From assembly GCA_020851635.1 (NCBI GenBank), contig JADZCJ010000121.1, positions 1 through 64,000 on the forward strand: a stretch of DNA of 64,000 nucleotides. Reading direction: 5' to 3'. This document shows, in pieces, positions 33,764 to 42,206 of this stretch; the first letter of the stretch is position 1, and each line of letters begins with the position of its first letter. Source of the DNA: Anaerolineae bacterium. Lineage in GTDB: Bacteria; Chloroflexota; Anaerolineae; UBA4142; SHND01. Under the pieces are notes generated by a model, which was given only the letters and a program-made list of their open reading frames with translations, was not told the origin of the DNA and did no database searches. Position numbers and translations under genes: made by a program.

Positions 33764-34978
33764 CTATTTTTTGACGGGCCCCTTCCACCCAAAGAGTTGT
33801 GTGTCTGTTGTCAATTCTCGAATTTCTACAAAACTGGAGCCAGAGCGGATGAATCTAATGAGGTCAACAAATTTCGTTAGGTCTTTCCAGTACATGGAAT
33901 TTTTGATCCCTAGCCGCCATTCTTTAAGTCCTTTATTTACATTGTTCGGAGATACATCCAACCATGGCTGACCGTCGACCAAGAAAATTGTTCCATCCCG
34001 AAATCCTGCATCAATCTGAATGATATTTTGTGACAGCCAGAACAACTCGAAGATTTCGTCATCTGGCATGGGCGAGTTGGAACTCAATTTGGCAAGTAGG
34101 TCTCGCATCCTTATAGTATCATCTATCTCCACCTTCGCCCCTTTCCACTCTATCCTAGTCCCTTTGAGGCTGTCAACACCAATTGATAGCTCGGGGTCAC
34201 CAAGCCCCGCAGCACGTGCATACTGTTGAAAATCAGGTGGAGGCGCGGCAAGACCATTCACCTGAAGACGTGCCATCAAAATAAAATAGAAATAGAGGAG
34301 CGCTTTGCCGGGGGTGCTAGTTTTCACACTCCCGAATCGCATCTCATCTGTCGGCAAGACCTGAATTTTCCCAATATTACTCGCATCAACACTAACAATT
34401 ACGCCTGACTCATTGTTGGGATCGCGCAGAAGTAGAATAGCAATCGGCCATTCGGGAGTTCTTTTGTTGGCGCTGGCACTCTGTAGGTAATCCCTTGCAC
34501 TTTCTAGTGCAATTGAGCTCTGGTATGCAAACCCAAACACTGCTACTGGAGGAGTACTTGTGGCAATGTTAAATCCAGGTGCAATTGATACGATTCCAGT
34601 GGTTCGTTTCTCAAGTTTGGCGAGACTCTGGGCTTTCACAAATAAGTCATCTAGCCCTACCTTATTGATTTTCGACTTGACTTCAATCGCTGCAAATACC
34701 TGCTCTGCAAAAAAGATTTGATTATCACCATGGTCTTGGAGAGTTGGAGAATTGAACCGGTCAAAGATCACAAGGTCTTGCTGGCGACTCGTTTCTGCCT
34801 TTGAATCAACTACCAATCCAGTTCCAATTGAATAGCGGCTGGGTAAATACGGCTGCAGAAAATTCCTGGCGACCTCCTTTTCTCGTGCTTGCCCCTTAAC
34901 ACCTGAATGTGTAAGTCGTTGGGTTGCTTCAAAATCCGCCTCTAGTTTTTTGGCAACGGACTCGAATTCTTCAAGCAT
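33764..34978 (-). CDS. DUF6602-like predicted PD-(D/E)XK nuclease
   Basis: 404 residues. GVKGQAREKEVARNFLQPYLP is followed by GTGLVVDS, then QDLVIFD (Asp68 region) and AIEVKSK (Glu99, Lys101). This D...ExK order is that of the PD-(D/E)XK nuclease fold and matches what I know of DUF6602, a family found near defence genes. The second half is unlike anything I recognise. The gene is conspicuously AT-rich against its neighbours, suggesting recent transfer, and it lies beside a truncated DUF3291 gene. Confidence 0.7.
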   Translation of the reverse strand: MLEEFESVAKKLEADFEATQRLTHSGVKGQAREKEVARNFLQPYLPSRYSIGTGLVVDSKAETSRQQDLVIFDRFNSPTLQDHGDNQIFFAEQVFAAIEVKSKINKVGLDDLFVKAQSLAKLEKRTTGIVSIAPGFNIATSTPPVAVFGFAYQSSIALESARDYLQSASANKRTPEWPIAILLLRDPNNESGVIVSVDASNIGKIQVLPTDEMRFGSVKTSTPGKALLYFYFILMARLQVNGLAAPPPDFQQYARAAGLGDPELSIGVDSLKGTRIEWKGAKVEIDDTIRMRDLLAKLSSNSPMPDDEIFELFWLSQNIIQIDAGFRDGTIFLVDGQPWLDVSPNNVNKGLKEWRLGIKNSMYWKDLTKFVDLIRFIRSGSSFVEIRELTTDTQLFGWKGPVKK

Positions 34979-35028
34979 TTTTTTCCTTTACTCGTGCTCA
35001 CTTTGAGCATCTAATAAATGGTGCTCGT

Positions 35029-35286
35029 TTATGAGTCGCAGAAATGACGTGCACATTTTTCATTTCCTATCAAACACTGTGCATTAATCATTGTCCATTC
35101 GTCCTCGAACGGACGCAGCGCGGTCGCATTGCCCGCCTCATCCTGCAAACGCCACACAAACCCCGGCGCCGCATCCGCCAGCGCGTTAATGTCGTCCAGA
35201 CGCGCGACAAATCCCGCCATGGTCGGCGAGTCCATCGGCGCAAGCATCCGTCCGATATTCAGTTGAGCTAAATAGTGTTTAGGCAT
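35029..35286 (-). pseudogene. DUF3291 protein, C-terminally truncated
   Basis: The first 75 or so residues (HYLAQLNIGRMLAPMDSPTM, then PGFVWRLQDE) match DUF3291, a roughly 150-residue dimeric alpha-beta barrel family. After ALRPFEDEWTMINAQ the homology stops, and a short unrelated tail of AT-rich composition ends the frame. The break coincides with the edge of the AT-rich DUF6602 segment, so I infer an insertion or deletion truncated it. The start could also be the ATG at 35316. Confidence 0.7.
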
Positions 35287-35355
35287 GGGTCTCGGTTTGA
35301 GCGAACTGAATCGCATCTCTTGGATGATGGCTTGACACGTAATGCGGTCAACTCA

Positions 35356-36546
35356 TTATTCCTCCACCGCATTTTCTTCCAGATATTTGCGCGCCGCTTC
35401 CGCCATCAATGCCGCACCCGTGGGCAAAATATTTTCGTCAATATCAAAATCGGGGGCGTGATGCAAGCGGGTCGCTTCGTCCTTTTTTGCGCCCAGATAA
35501 AAGAATGCGCCGGGCGCGGCTTGCGCCATAAAGGAAAAGTCTTCGGCGCCCATTTCGATGGTCCCTTCCTGCACTCTATCCGCTCCGATCAGGTCCGACG
35601 CCATCCGCCGCACAAAGCGCGCCATCTCGGGGTCGTTGACCGTGACAGGATAGCCGTATTTGATTTGCAAATGATAATCGCCGCCAAATGCCTGCGTGAT
35701 GCGAAACGCATTTTCCAACTCGCGGTGCAGGAGCAGGCGCGTCTCTTGAGAGAACGAGCGAATCGTGCCGACCATTTCGACCTCGACCGGGATGACATTG
35801 CCCGCCTTGCCCGCATGGATCGCGCCAACCGTAATCAGTCCCGGCTCGACGGGGTGCTTGCGCCGCGAGAGCACCCCGTGAATCCCGTTGATCACCTGGG
35901 CGGAGAGCCAGATCGGATCAAGCCCCTCGTGCGGGTACGCGCCGTGACCGCCGCGCCCGATCACTCGAGCTTCAAAACTGTCCACCGCCGCCATGACGGG
36001 ACCCTCGCGAACAAATACCCGGTTTGCGGGCAGGGTGCTGATGACGTGCATACCCACCACCGCATCCACGCCCTCGAGCGCGTGTTCTTGAACCATGCGC
36101 TGACCGCCCGATTTGCCCTCTTCATCCTCGCTCTCTTCGGCGGGTTGAAACAGAAAACGCACCGTGCCCTTCAAGCGCCCCGCCGCAAAATCCTGCGCGA
36201 GCATCGTCGCCGCGCCCATCAGACACGTCACGTGCGCGTCGTGCCCGCAGGCGTGCATGATGCCCTCGTTTTCCGATTTGTACTCGACATCGTTGGCTTC
36301 CAAAATTGGCAGCGCATCCATATCGGCGCGCAGCGCAATCACGGGCGCGCCTTCGCCCAGATGAGCGACGACGCCGGTCTTGGCAACGCCCGTCGTGTAT
36401 TCGATGCCGAGATTGTCGAGGTGTTCGGTGATTTTTCTGGCGGTCCGCACTTCCTGGAAATATAGTTCGGGATGTTTGTGGAAATCGCGGCGCGTGGCAA
36501 CAAGCTGGTCGCGCATTTCCTCTGCGCGTTCGAGATAGGTGGACAT
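35356..36546 (-). CDS. M20-family amidohydrolase
   Basis: 396 residues from the ATG at 36546, with GAGGAG upstream. Motifs: RRDFHKHPEL near the N-terminus, ALRADMDALPI, the metal site MHACGHDAHV and QPAEE. This is the N-acyl-amino-acid/hippurate/IAA-amino-acid hydrolase group, which removes acyl groups from amino acids using two metal ions. There is no signal peptide. The in-frame extension upstream encodes only translated repeat sequence. Confidence 0.92.
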   Translation of the reverse strand: MSTYLERAEEMRDQLVATRRDFHKHPELYFQEVRTARKITEHLDNLGIEYTTGVAKTGVVAHLGEGAPVIALRADMDALPILEANDVEYKSENEGIMHACGHDAHVTCLMGAATMLAQDFAAGRLKGTVRFLFQPAEESEDEEGKSGGQRMVQEHALEGVDAVVGMHVISTLPANRVFVREGPVMAAVDSFEARVIGRGGHGAYPHEGLDPIWLSAQVINGIHGVLSRRKHPVEPGLITVGAIHAGKAGNVIPVEVEMVGTIRSFSQETRLLLHRELENAFRITQAFGGDYHLQIKYGYPVTVNDPEMARFVRRMASDLIGADRVQEGTIEMGAEDFSFMAQAAPGAFFYLGAKKDEATRLHHAPDFDIDENILPTGAALMAEAARKYLEENAVEE

Positions 36547-36703
36547 GTTGAGCAACTCCTCTGCGAGTTTGGAACAAATGAACGATGTTATTTTAGCATA
36601 ACCTACGCTGCATGGGATGAAACTATGGGGGCGGGCTATATTTTGATGCTGATGGTGTAATTGCGTCGCCAAGCCGTCAAGCCAAGCCGCCAAGCCAAAT
36701 AAC

Positions 36704-36780
36704 TTTGGCATCTGAAGGAGGTGGAAATCGGTTGAAACCGATTTCGCGAGTGGTATCATGTTTTTGGTTGTGGGGGGGGG
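36704..36780. repeat. Repeat element A, copy 2
   Basis: It matches 30446-30520: TTTGGCATCTGA, AAATCGGTT-GA-AACCGATTT (36725-36744), GTGGTATCATG, TTTTTGGTTGTGG. It is preceded by a short CCGCCAAGCCAAG-type run (36665-36700). Confidence 0.85.
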
Positions 36781-36901
36781 AACGAAACGGCGTTCGTTCC
36801 TTACGGTGCAAGATTGGTTGTGGGGGGGGGAACGAAACGGCGTTCGTTCCTTACGGTGCAAGATTGGTTGTGGGGGGGGAACGAAACGGCGTTCGTTCCT
36901 T
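36779..36901. repeat. Tandem repeat array, three units of about 50 bp
   Basis: Units start at 36779, 36829 and 36878. Each has GGAACGAA-N6-TTCGTTCC, TTACGGTGCAAGATTGGTTGTG and a G8-10 run. The spacer differs from the array at 30519 but the core is the same. No gene lies between 36547 and 37074. Confidence 0.93.
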
Positions 36902-37024
36902 ACTGCCTGAAATCGGGATGCGCACTCTGAAACTGTAATGTAATGTGAGCTGGGGAAAAAAGATGGCTACAAGCTTGCGCGTTCTGCGTGATGATCGCGC
37001 CCGGCGCATCTTTCTCTTGTCCTA

Positions 37025-37053
37025 TTGCGCCTCTCTCTGCCTCGCGCTATAGT
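37025..37053 (+). promoter_or_regulatory. Promoter of the secreted protein gene
   Basis: TTGCGC (37025-37030), 17-base spacer, TATAGT (37048-37053), 22 bases before the ATG. Confidence 0.55.
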
Positions 37054-37074
37054 CGGGAAAAAAGGTTTTCTATT

Positions 37075-39234
37075 ATGCCGTTTTCTTTGCCACAGCGTCT
37101 GCTTGCGGCGCTCCTGCTCGCCGCGTTTGTCATTGCCACTTTTGGATATATTCTGAAAAATCCCTCTCGGGTTTCTGCCGGGTCGTGCGCCGAAGATTCT
37201 GCCAATTTGCTGCAAAATGGCACGATGGCGCCCGGCGCGCCGAACGCGTTGGGCGTCGTTTCACACGAATGGCACGGGTTTGCCCTCGGTGATACCGTGC
37301 CACATTTTGAAAATGCCGAGAACGAAGGTTGGGACCCGAACGGGTCGCAGTATATCTGGCGTGATTTTGACGCGTGGGATGCGGGGTTGTATCAACGCCG
37401 CGAAAATCTGGCGCCGGGTCAGCGGTATCATTATTGGATGGTTTGGGGGCAATCGCTGCACGACATGGCGGGTGACAATGCGCGTTCGACGCTGATCAAT
37501 CGCCAAATCGGAGTTGACCTGACGGGCGGCACCGACCCCACGTCGCCCAATGTGCAGTGGAGCGTCCCGTATTATGGCGGCGGCGGATTCAATCGCCCCG
37601 AATGGCATTTGTATTTCACCGCCACGTCCAATATCGCCACGTTCTTTATCCGCGCGCAAAACGGGCATACGGACGGACGCAACAAGGTTTTTTTTGACAC
37701 GATTTGCTTGTATCCGGCGGAAGGGAATGCGCCCACCGCGACAAACACCCCCACCCCCACCGCCACCACCGCGCCGCCGACCGGTGTGATCGAAGACACG
37801 GACACGGGCATCCGCTATATCCGCGACTGGCTGCAATCGAACGACCCGACCGCGAGCAACGGGACTTTTCATTCGGCGCGCGGCGCAAAAGGCGCGGCAG
37901 TGGCGCTCAAATACAATTTCACCGGCACCTCCGTGACCGTGTTTTACATTGCCGACCCTAATCACGGCAAGGCACGGGTGGTGATTGACGGCGTCAAGAT
38001 GGGCAAGATTGACCAATACTCGCCGACTCGCCTCAATAATCTCTCGCAGACTTTTTCTGGTCTCGCGCCGGGACCGCATCTGATCAAAATCAGGAACGCG
38101 GGCGCAAAAAACGCGAACGCGCTCGACACGGTGATTGTGCTGGACAAACTCGAAATCGGGAACGAGTCGGCGGTTGTCTCGGCGGTCAAAAATGTTTCCC
38201 AGCGGATGACCGCAACCCCAAATGCCGCGCCGACACGCACGCCCACGCGCGCCGCGCCGCGATTGATCCCGTTCAAAAAAGCAAACCCCGCCGCCGACCC
38301 GCCCGCCGACCCCGATGTCATCTGGGACCCGCGCCTGCCCGGACTGAATGTGTATCTCGTCCCGGCAAACGTATCCAACGGCACGTTGTATTGGAAATTG
38401 ATTCGCGCGGACTATCACGATCCGTTCCAGCATGGCGGCGATTTTGGCAGCGATCACACCATGTATTATGTGATTACGGACGAGAACGGCAGCCGCGTGC
38501 CCGGTCAAAAAGTGTGGCAGGCATGGCCCGATGATTCGACGAGCGCGTTCACCAAAGAAAACGGCATTGCCGATATTCCCATGTGGGCAAATTATTTTCC
38601 GTCCAACGGACCCGGTCCGTATGACGGCTATGTGGACGGCTTGCCGAGTGATATGGTGCGCGGGATGGGGCTGCCCGCCAACAATCACGTCAGCTTTATC
38701 ATGTATTTTCAAAAGATGGTCAAGGGCGGCAATGTTTATACGGCTACGCCCACAGCTACAGCTACGGATACCCCGACCGCCACCCCCACCGATCCCCCGG
38801 CGCCTCCCACGTTTACGCCCACGGCGACCGAGACCCCCACGCAGGCATCTGCAACCATCATTGACGACTCGTCCGGCGACATTCTTTACAAAGGCGACTG
38901 GTCAATGCATTATGACGAGCAAACGGTCAACACAACCGTTCATTCGGGACGCGGCGTCAAGGGCGCGCCCGTCGTTTCGATCATTCGCCTGACGGGGACG
39001 GAAATCACGATTCGATTCGTCGGCGCACCCAATCACGGCAAAGTTCGGATAAAGCTTGATGGGGTCAAGCGCGGCAAACTCGATCAGTATCGTTCGGAAG
39101 TGACCTATAATCTCACTCACACATTCAGCGGGCTCGCACCCGGCGAGCATGTCTTGAAACTCAGGAGCGCCGGCGGCAAAAACAAGATGGCGAGCGATTC
39201 GACAATCACACTCGATGCGCTTGAATACCGGTAA
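37075..39234 (+). CDS. Secreted multidomain protein with Thr/Pro linkers
   Basis: 719 residues. An N-terminal hydrophobic segment (about 7-27) serves as signal peptide or anchor. An N-terminal domain (about 40-220) leads to a TP-rich linker and a beta domain (about 235-365). A middle domain (about 395-555) follows, then a second TP-rich linker and a second copy of the beta domain to the end. The two copies share FTGTSVTVFYI/LTGTEITIRFV, PNHGKARV/PNHGKVRI and FSGLAPG. They resemble galactose-binding-like carbohydrate modules. A cell-surface or extracellular binding role is likely; no catalytic motif is recognised. Confidence 0.75.
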   Translation: MPFSLPQRLLAALLLAAFVIATFGYILKNPSRVSAGSCAEDSANLLQNGTMAPGAPNALGVVSHEWHGFALGDTVPHFENAENEGWDPNGSQYIWRDFDAWDAGLYQRRENLAPGQRYHYWMVWGQSLHDMAGDNARSTLINRQIGVDLTGGTDPTSPNVQWSVPYYGGGGFNRPEWHLYFTATSNIATFFIRAQNGHTDGRNKVFFDTICLYPAEGNAPTATNTPTPTATTAPPTGVIEDTDTGIRYIRDWLQSNDPTASNGTFHSARGAKGAAVALKYNFTGTSVTVFYIADPNHGKARVVIDGVKMGKIDQYSPTRLNNLSQTFSGLAPGPHLIKIRNAGAKNANALDTVIVLDKLEIGNESAVVSAVKNVSQRMTATPNAAPTRTPTRAAPRLIPFKKANPAADPPADPDVIWDPRLPGLNVYLVPANVSNGTLYWKLIRADYHDPFQHGGDFGSDHTMYYVITDENGSRVPGQKVWQAWPDDSTSAFTKENGIADIPMWANYFPSNGPGPYDGYVDGLPSDMVRGMGLPANNHVSFIMYFQKMVKGGNVYTATPTATATDTPTATPTDPPAPPTFTPTATETPTQASATIIDDSSGDILYKGDWSMHYDEQTVNTTVHSGRGVKGAPVVSIIRLTGTEITIRFVGAPNHGKVRIKLDGVKRGKLDQYRSEVTYNLTHTFSGLAPGEHVLKLRSAGGKNKMASDSTITLDALEYR

Positions 39235-39240
39235 AATCTC

Positions 39241-39278
39241 ACAGCAACCCCTCTTCCAATCGGAAGAGGGGTTGCTGT
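39241..39278 (+). terminator. Intrinsic terminator
   Basis: A perfect 17-bp stem with an AATC loop starts 7 bases after the stop of the secreted protein gene. The T tail is short. Confidence 0.8.
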
Positions 39279-39347
39279 TTGGAATGCAGACCGCCTTTGC
39301 CCCCAAAATCATGTATCGGTGATTGTCATTCGCGTTGGCATTTTGCC

Positions 39348-39356
39348 TGTTATAAT
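39348..39356 (+). promoter_or_regulatory. Extended -10 promoter
   Basis: TG-T-TATAAT about 105 bases upstream of the next gene, without a well-spaced -35. Confidence 0.4.
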
Positions 39357-39460
39357 TGCCCGGTCTCGTGTGCTCGGAAACACTCGTTGTTTCCCATCAA
39401 AATCCAGCTTGCGGCAGAGCCGGGCACCGCTGCTGCATATCGGAATCCAGGAGGTACAGG

Positions 39461-40086
39461 ATGTTTGCACACAGATTCGCCGTTTCGTTCACCCTCACTG
39501 CTGCCCTGGCGGCTCTCGTCATCGTTCTCGGTTATTCTACGCCCGCGGCACAAGCCCAGGGTCCCGATGAGCAGGCAGCCGTCTGCACCGCGAATTTCAA
39601 ACAAAAATGGATGCCCAAAGGCAACTACAAGACCAATCCTGCCACCGATTTTGTCGGCACCCTGGATAATGTCGCCCTTGTGTTCAAGACCAACGCCGCC
39701 GAACGCATGCGAATTGATGCCGCCGGCAACATCGGCATGGGGACGAACGCGCCGAGCGCCTTGCTCTCGGTCATCAAATCAGGCGGGGTTCAGCCCAATG
39801 TGCTGGGAGTCCCAACGGGGTTATTGGTTATGCGCTGGAAGATTCCAACGCAGAGGGGACCATTCAGGTGTTTGCTGCGTTGGGAGAGAGCACGGCAGGA
39901 CAGGTTGCCAAGCTGCAAGACCGGGTCCAAGAGCTGGAGGAGCAAAATCTCACGATTCTCGGCGAGATACAGAAACTGAAAACAGAAAATGCGGCGCTTG
40001 GGGCACGCCTCGCGACAATCGAACGCTCAATCCAAGTTCGAACGCAGGCAGTGGACCATTCGACTGCGCTCGTCACTGCCCCGTAG
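39461..40086 (+). pseudogene. Secreted tail-fibre-like protein, frameshifted
   Basis: AGGAGGT precedes the ATG. A signal peptide (about residues 8-32, ending AAQAQ) is followed by the pattern GTLDNVALVFKTNAAERMRIDAAGNIGMGT, typical of fibre-like beta repeats in surface and tail-spike proteins. After residue 120 the frame becomes nonsense, but the -1 frame continues sensibly as GVIGYALEDSNAEGTIQVFA and a C-terminal coiled coil (VQELEEQNLTIL... to 40086). One missing G in the run at 39817-39820 would explain it. This may be a real mutation or a sequencing/assembly error. Confidence 0.75.
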
Positions 40087-40166
40087 CAATGAAACAAGGT
40101 AGAAACAAAAAATCTCGCAGCACAGCTTCTGTCAGGACACGCTCGTCGCAGTGTGCCGCGCGCGGG

Positions 40167-40263
40167 GAACGCAACGGCGTTCGTTCCCCGCTTTTTTTGG
40201 GTTGTGAGGAGAGCACGCTCGTCGCAGTGTGCCGCGCGTGGGGAACGAAACGGCGTTCGTTCC
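40167..40263. repeat. Two dispersed repeat pairs
   Basis: Copies of GGAACG(A/C)A-N6-TTCGTTCC at 40167-40188 and 40242-40263. Each is preceded by a CACGCTCGTCGCAGTGTGCC hairpin-type repeat. Confidence 0.8.
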
Positions 40264-40294
40264 TTACTACCCGACTTTTTGCACCCTAAATGAC

Positions 40295-40323
40295 TTGCCA
40301 AAACAGCCAACCTTCGATAAGAT
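40295..40323 (+). promoter_or_regulatory. proS promoter
   Basis: TTGCCA (40295-40300), 17-base spacer, TAAGAT (40318-40323). Predicted leader of about 290 bases. Confidence 0.55.
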
Positions 40324-40432
40324 AGTCCAGCTGTGTATAGTCTTGAATCATCCGCTCGTATTTTTTCCCTTTTTCTGCACTTGGCAGTTGCTGCCGAATC
40401 TCCGCAGAATCCCGACGGACCCTTGCCGCGCG

Positions 40433-40589
40433 CCCCCTCGCTGTCCCGCTAATTGATCTTGACAGTCGAGGGGGATTTCCACAATCGAACGGAATGTGTC
40501 ACCGCCGCAAATGGCGAATTGCCCCCTCGAAATCAAGCACGACGCTTTTTTTCGCGCATTCGCCCCTGCCCGGCGAGTGCGTTTTTTTT
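40433..40589 (+). promoter_or_regulatory. Switch-like leader with terminator before proS
   Basis: TCGAGGGGG (40466-40474) can pair upstream with CCCCCTCG (40433-40440), extended by CTGTC/GACAG, or downstream with CCCCCTCGA (40522-40530), which closes a three-way junction. The two pairings are mutually exclusive. An intrinsic terminator follows: CGCATTCGCC (40555-40564) pairs with GGCGAGTGCG (40572-40581), then eight T residues. No T-box consensus was found. Confidence 0.55.
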
Positions 40590-40621
40590 GAATATCTTTA
40601 TCCTGTACAGGAGCAACTGAC

Positions 40622-42058
40622 ATGGCAGACCAACTACCCTCTCGTTCCGAGAATTTTGCGGAATGGTATAACCAGATCGTCCAAAGGGCGGACCTTGCCG
40701 ATTACGGCGCCGCCAAAGGGACCATGATCATTAAACCCTACGGCTATGCGCTGTGGGAGAACATCCAAGCGTATCTCGACAAGCGGTTCAAACAGCACGG
40801 CGCCAAGAACGCGTTCTTTCCCACGTTCATTCCCGTCTCGTATATTCATAAAGAAAAGGAACATGTCGAGGGCTTTTCGCCAAACTTGTGGCTCGTGACG
40901 GCGGGCGGCGGCGAAACGCTGGAAGAAGCCTATGCCGTGCGTCCCACATCCGAGACGACCATCAACAGCACCGTCGGCAATTGGATCCAGTCGTATCGCG
41001 ATTTGCCTCTGCTCTTGAACCTGTGGAACAGCTGCTTTCGTTACGAACTGCGCACGCGCCTGTTTTTACGCACGTCCGAATTCCTCTGGCAGGAAGGGCA
41101 CACCTTTCACGCCACCTGGGACGAAGCGGACGCGTATTCGCGCGCGATCCTAAATGACGCGTATCTCGACTTTTACATCAATGCCGCCGCGCTGCCCGTC
41201 CTTGCGGGAAAAAAATCGGAACGCGAAAAGTTTCCCGGCGCCGACATCACCTATACGCTCGAAGGTCTCATGGGGGATGGACGCGCCCTGCAAAGCTGCA
41301 CCTCGCACAATCTCGGCAGCAACTTTGCCAAATCGTTCGACATTCGCTATCTCAACCGCAGCAACGAACTGGAATATGTGGCGTCCACCTCGTGGGGGCT
41401 TTCCACGCGCGCGGTGGGAGCGATCTTGATGACGCACGGGGACGACAAGGGGCTGCTGATGCCTCCTCGCATCGCGCCCATCCAGCTAGTCATCGTCCCC
41501 ATCTTTCGCAAAGAGAGCGAGCAGCAAGCTGTCCTCGAAGCGGCGAAACGGATTCAACGTGATTTGGACAACTATCGCGTAGAACTTGACGCCCGCGAAG
41601 GGCTGACGCCCGGTTTCAAATACAACGATTGGGAAATGCGCGGCGTGCCCATTCGTCTGGAAATCGGCCCCAAAGACATCGAGAAGAATCAGGTGGTGCT
41701 GGTGCGGCGCGATACGGGCGAAAAGAAATTTGTGCCCCTCGCACACCTGCTCGATGAAGTCAAGCAGATGCTCAACAACATCCACGACACGTTGTATGCG
41801 CGCGCCAAAAAATTTCAGGACGACAATACCTTTATCGTGGATTCGTACGAGGAATTCAAGGAACGGACGGCGGGCGAAGGCGGCGCGGGCTTTTTGCTGG
41901 CGCACTGGTGCGGCGACCGCGACTGTGAAGAAGCGATTCAAAAAGAGACCCGGGCGACCCTCCGCGTGATTCCCTTTGACCGGGTCAAAGAGACCGGGAA
42001 ATGTGTTCGCTGCGGTAACGCCAGCGAGGGTCGCGTCGTCTTTGCCAAAGCGTACTAG
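40622..42058 (+). CDS. proS: Prolyl-tRNA synthetase, archaeal type
   Basis: 478 residues. Class II motif 2 lies around FRYELRTRLFLRTSEF and motif 3 includes GLSTRAVGAILMTHGDD. The short length, the C-terminal zinc-type cysteines (HWCGDRDCEE, then CVRCG) and the terminal Tyr (AKAY) mark the archaeal/eukaryal-type ProRS found in Thermus, Chloroflexota and others. It lacks the INS editing domain of the bacterial type. AGGAG lies about 8 bases before the ATG. It charges tRNA-Pro. Confidence 0.95.
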   Translation: MADQLPSRSENFAEWYNQIVQRADLADYGAAKGTMIIKPYGYALWENIQAYLDKRFKQHGAKNAFFPTFIPVSYIHKEKEHVEGFSPNLWLVTAGGGETLEEAYAVRPTSETTINSTVGNWIQSYRDLPLLLNLWNSCFRYELRTRLFLRTSEFLWQEGHTFHATWDEADAYSRAILNDAYLDFYINAAALPVLAGKKSEREKFPGADITYTLEGLMGDGRALQSCTSHNLGSNFAKSFDIRYLNRSNELEYVASTSWGLSTRAVGAILMTHGDDKGLLMPPRIAPIQLVIVPIFRKESEQQAVLEAAKRIQRDLDNYRVELDAREGLTPGFKYNDWEMRGVPIRLEIGPKDIEKNQVVLVRRDTGEKKFVPLAHLLDEVKQMLNNIHDTLYARAKKFQDDNTFIVDSYEEFKERTAGEGGAGFLLAHWCGDRDCEEAIQKETRATLRVIPFDRVKETGKCVRCGNASEGRVVFAKAY

Positions 42059-42078
42059 ATTTCTGATTGGTGATTTTT

Positions 42079-42117
42079 GATTGCTGATTTATCAGTTGTT
42101 TCGATGAATCAGCAATC
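42079..42117 (+). other. Inverted repeat after proS
   Basis: GATTGCTGATT (42079-42089) pairs with AATCAGCAATC (42107-42117). It has no T-run; possible weak terminator. Confidence 0.4.
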
Positions 42118-42140
42118 ATCAATCCTCAACCAACAACCAA

Positions 42141-42200
42141 CAATCAACAATCAACAATCAACAATCAACAATCAACAATCAACAATCAACAATCAACAAT
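42141..42200. repeat. Heptanucleotide tandem repeat
   Basis: About 8.5 copies of CAATCAA in perfect register, ending 6 bases before the ATG of the methyltransferase gene and replacing any ribosome binding site. Confidence 0.95.
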
Positions 42201-42206
42201 CCATCC

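Noticed and set aside
40330-40621. T-box riboswitch for proS
   Set aside because: No T-box sequence or specifier-loop motif was found. I kept only the broader claim of a switch-like leader with a terminator.
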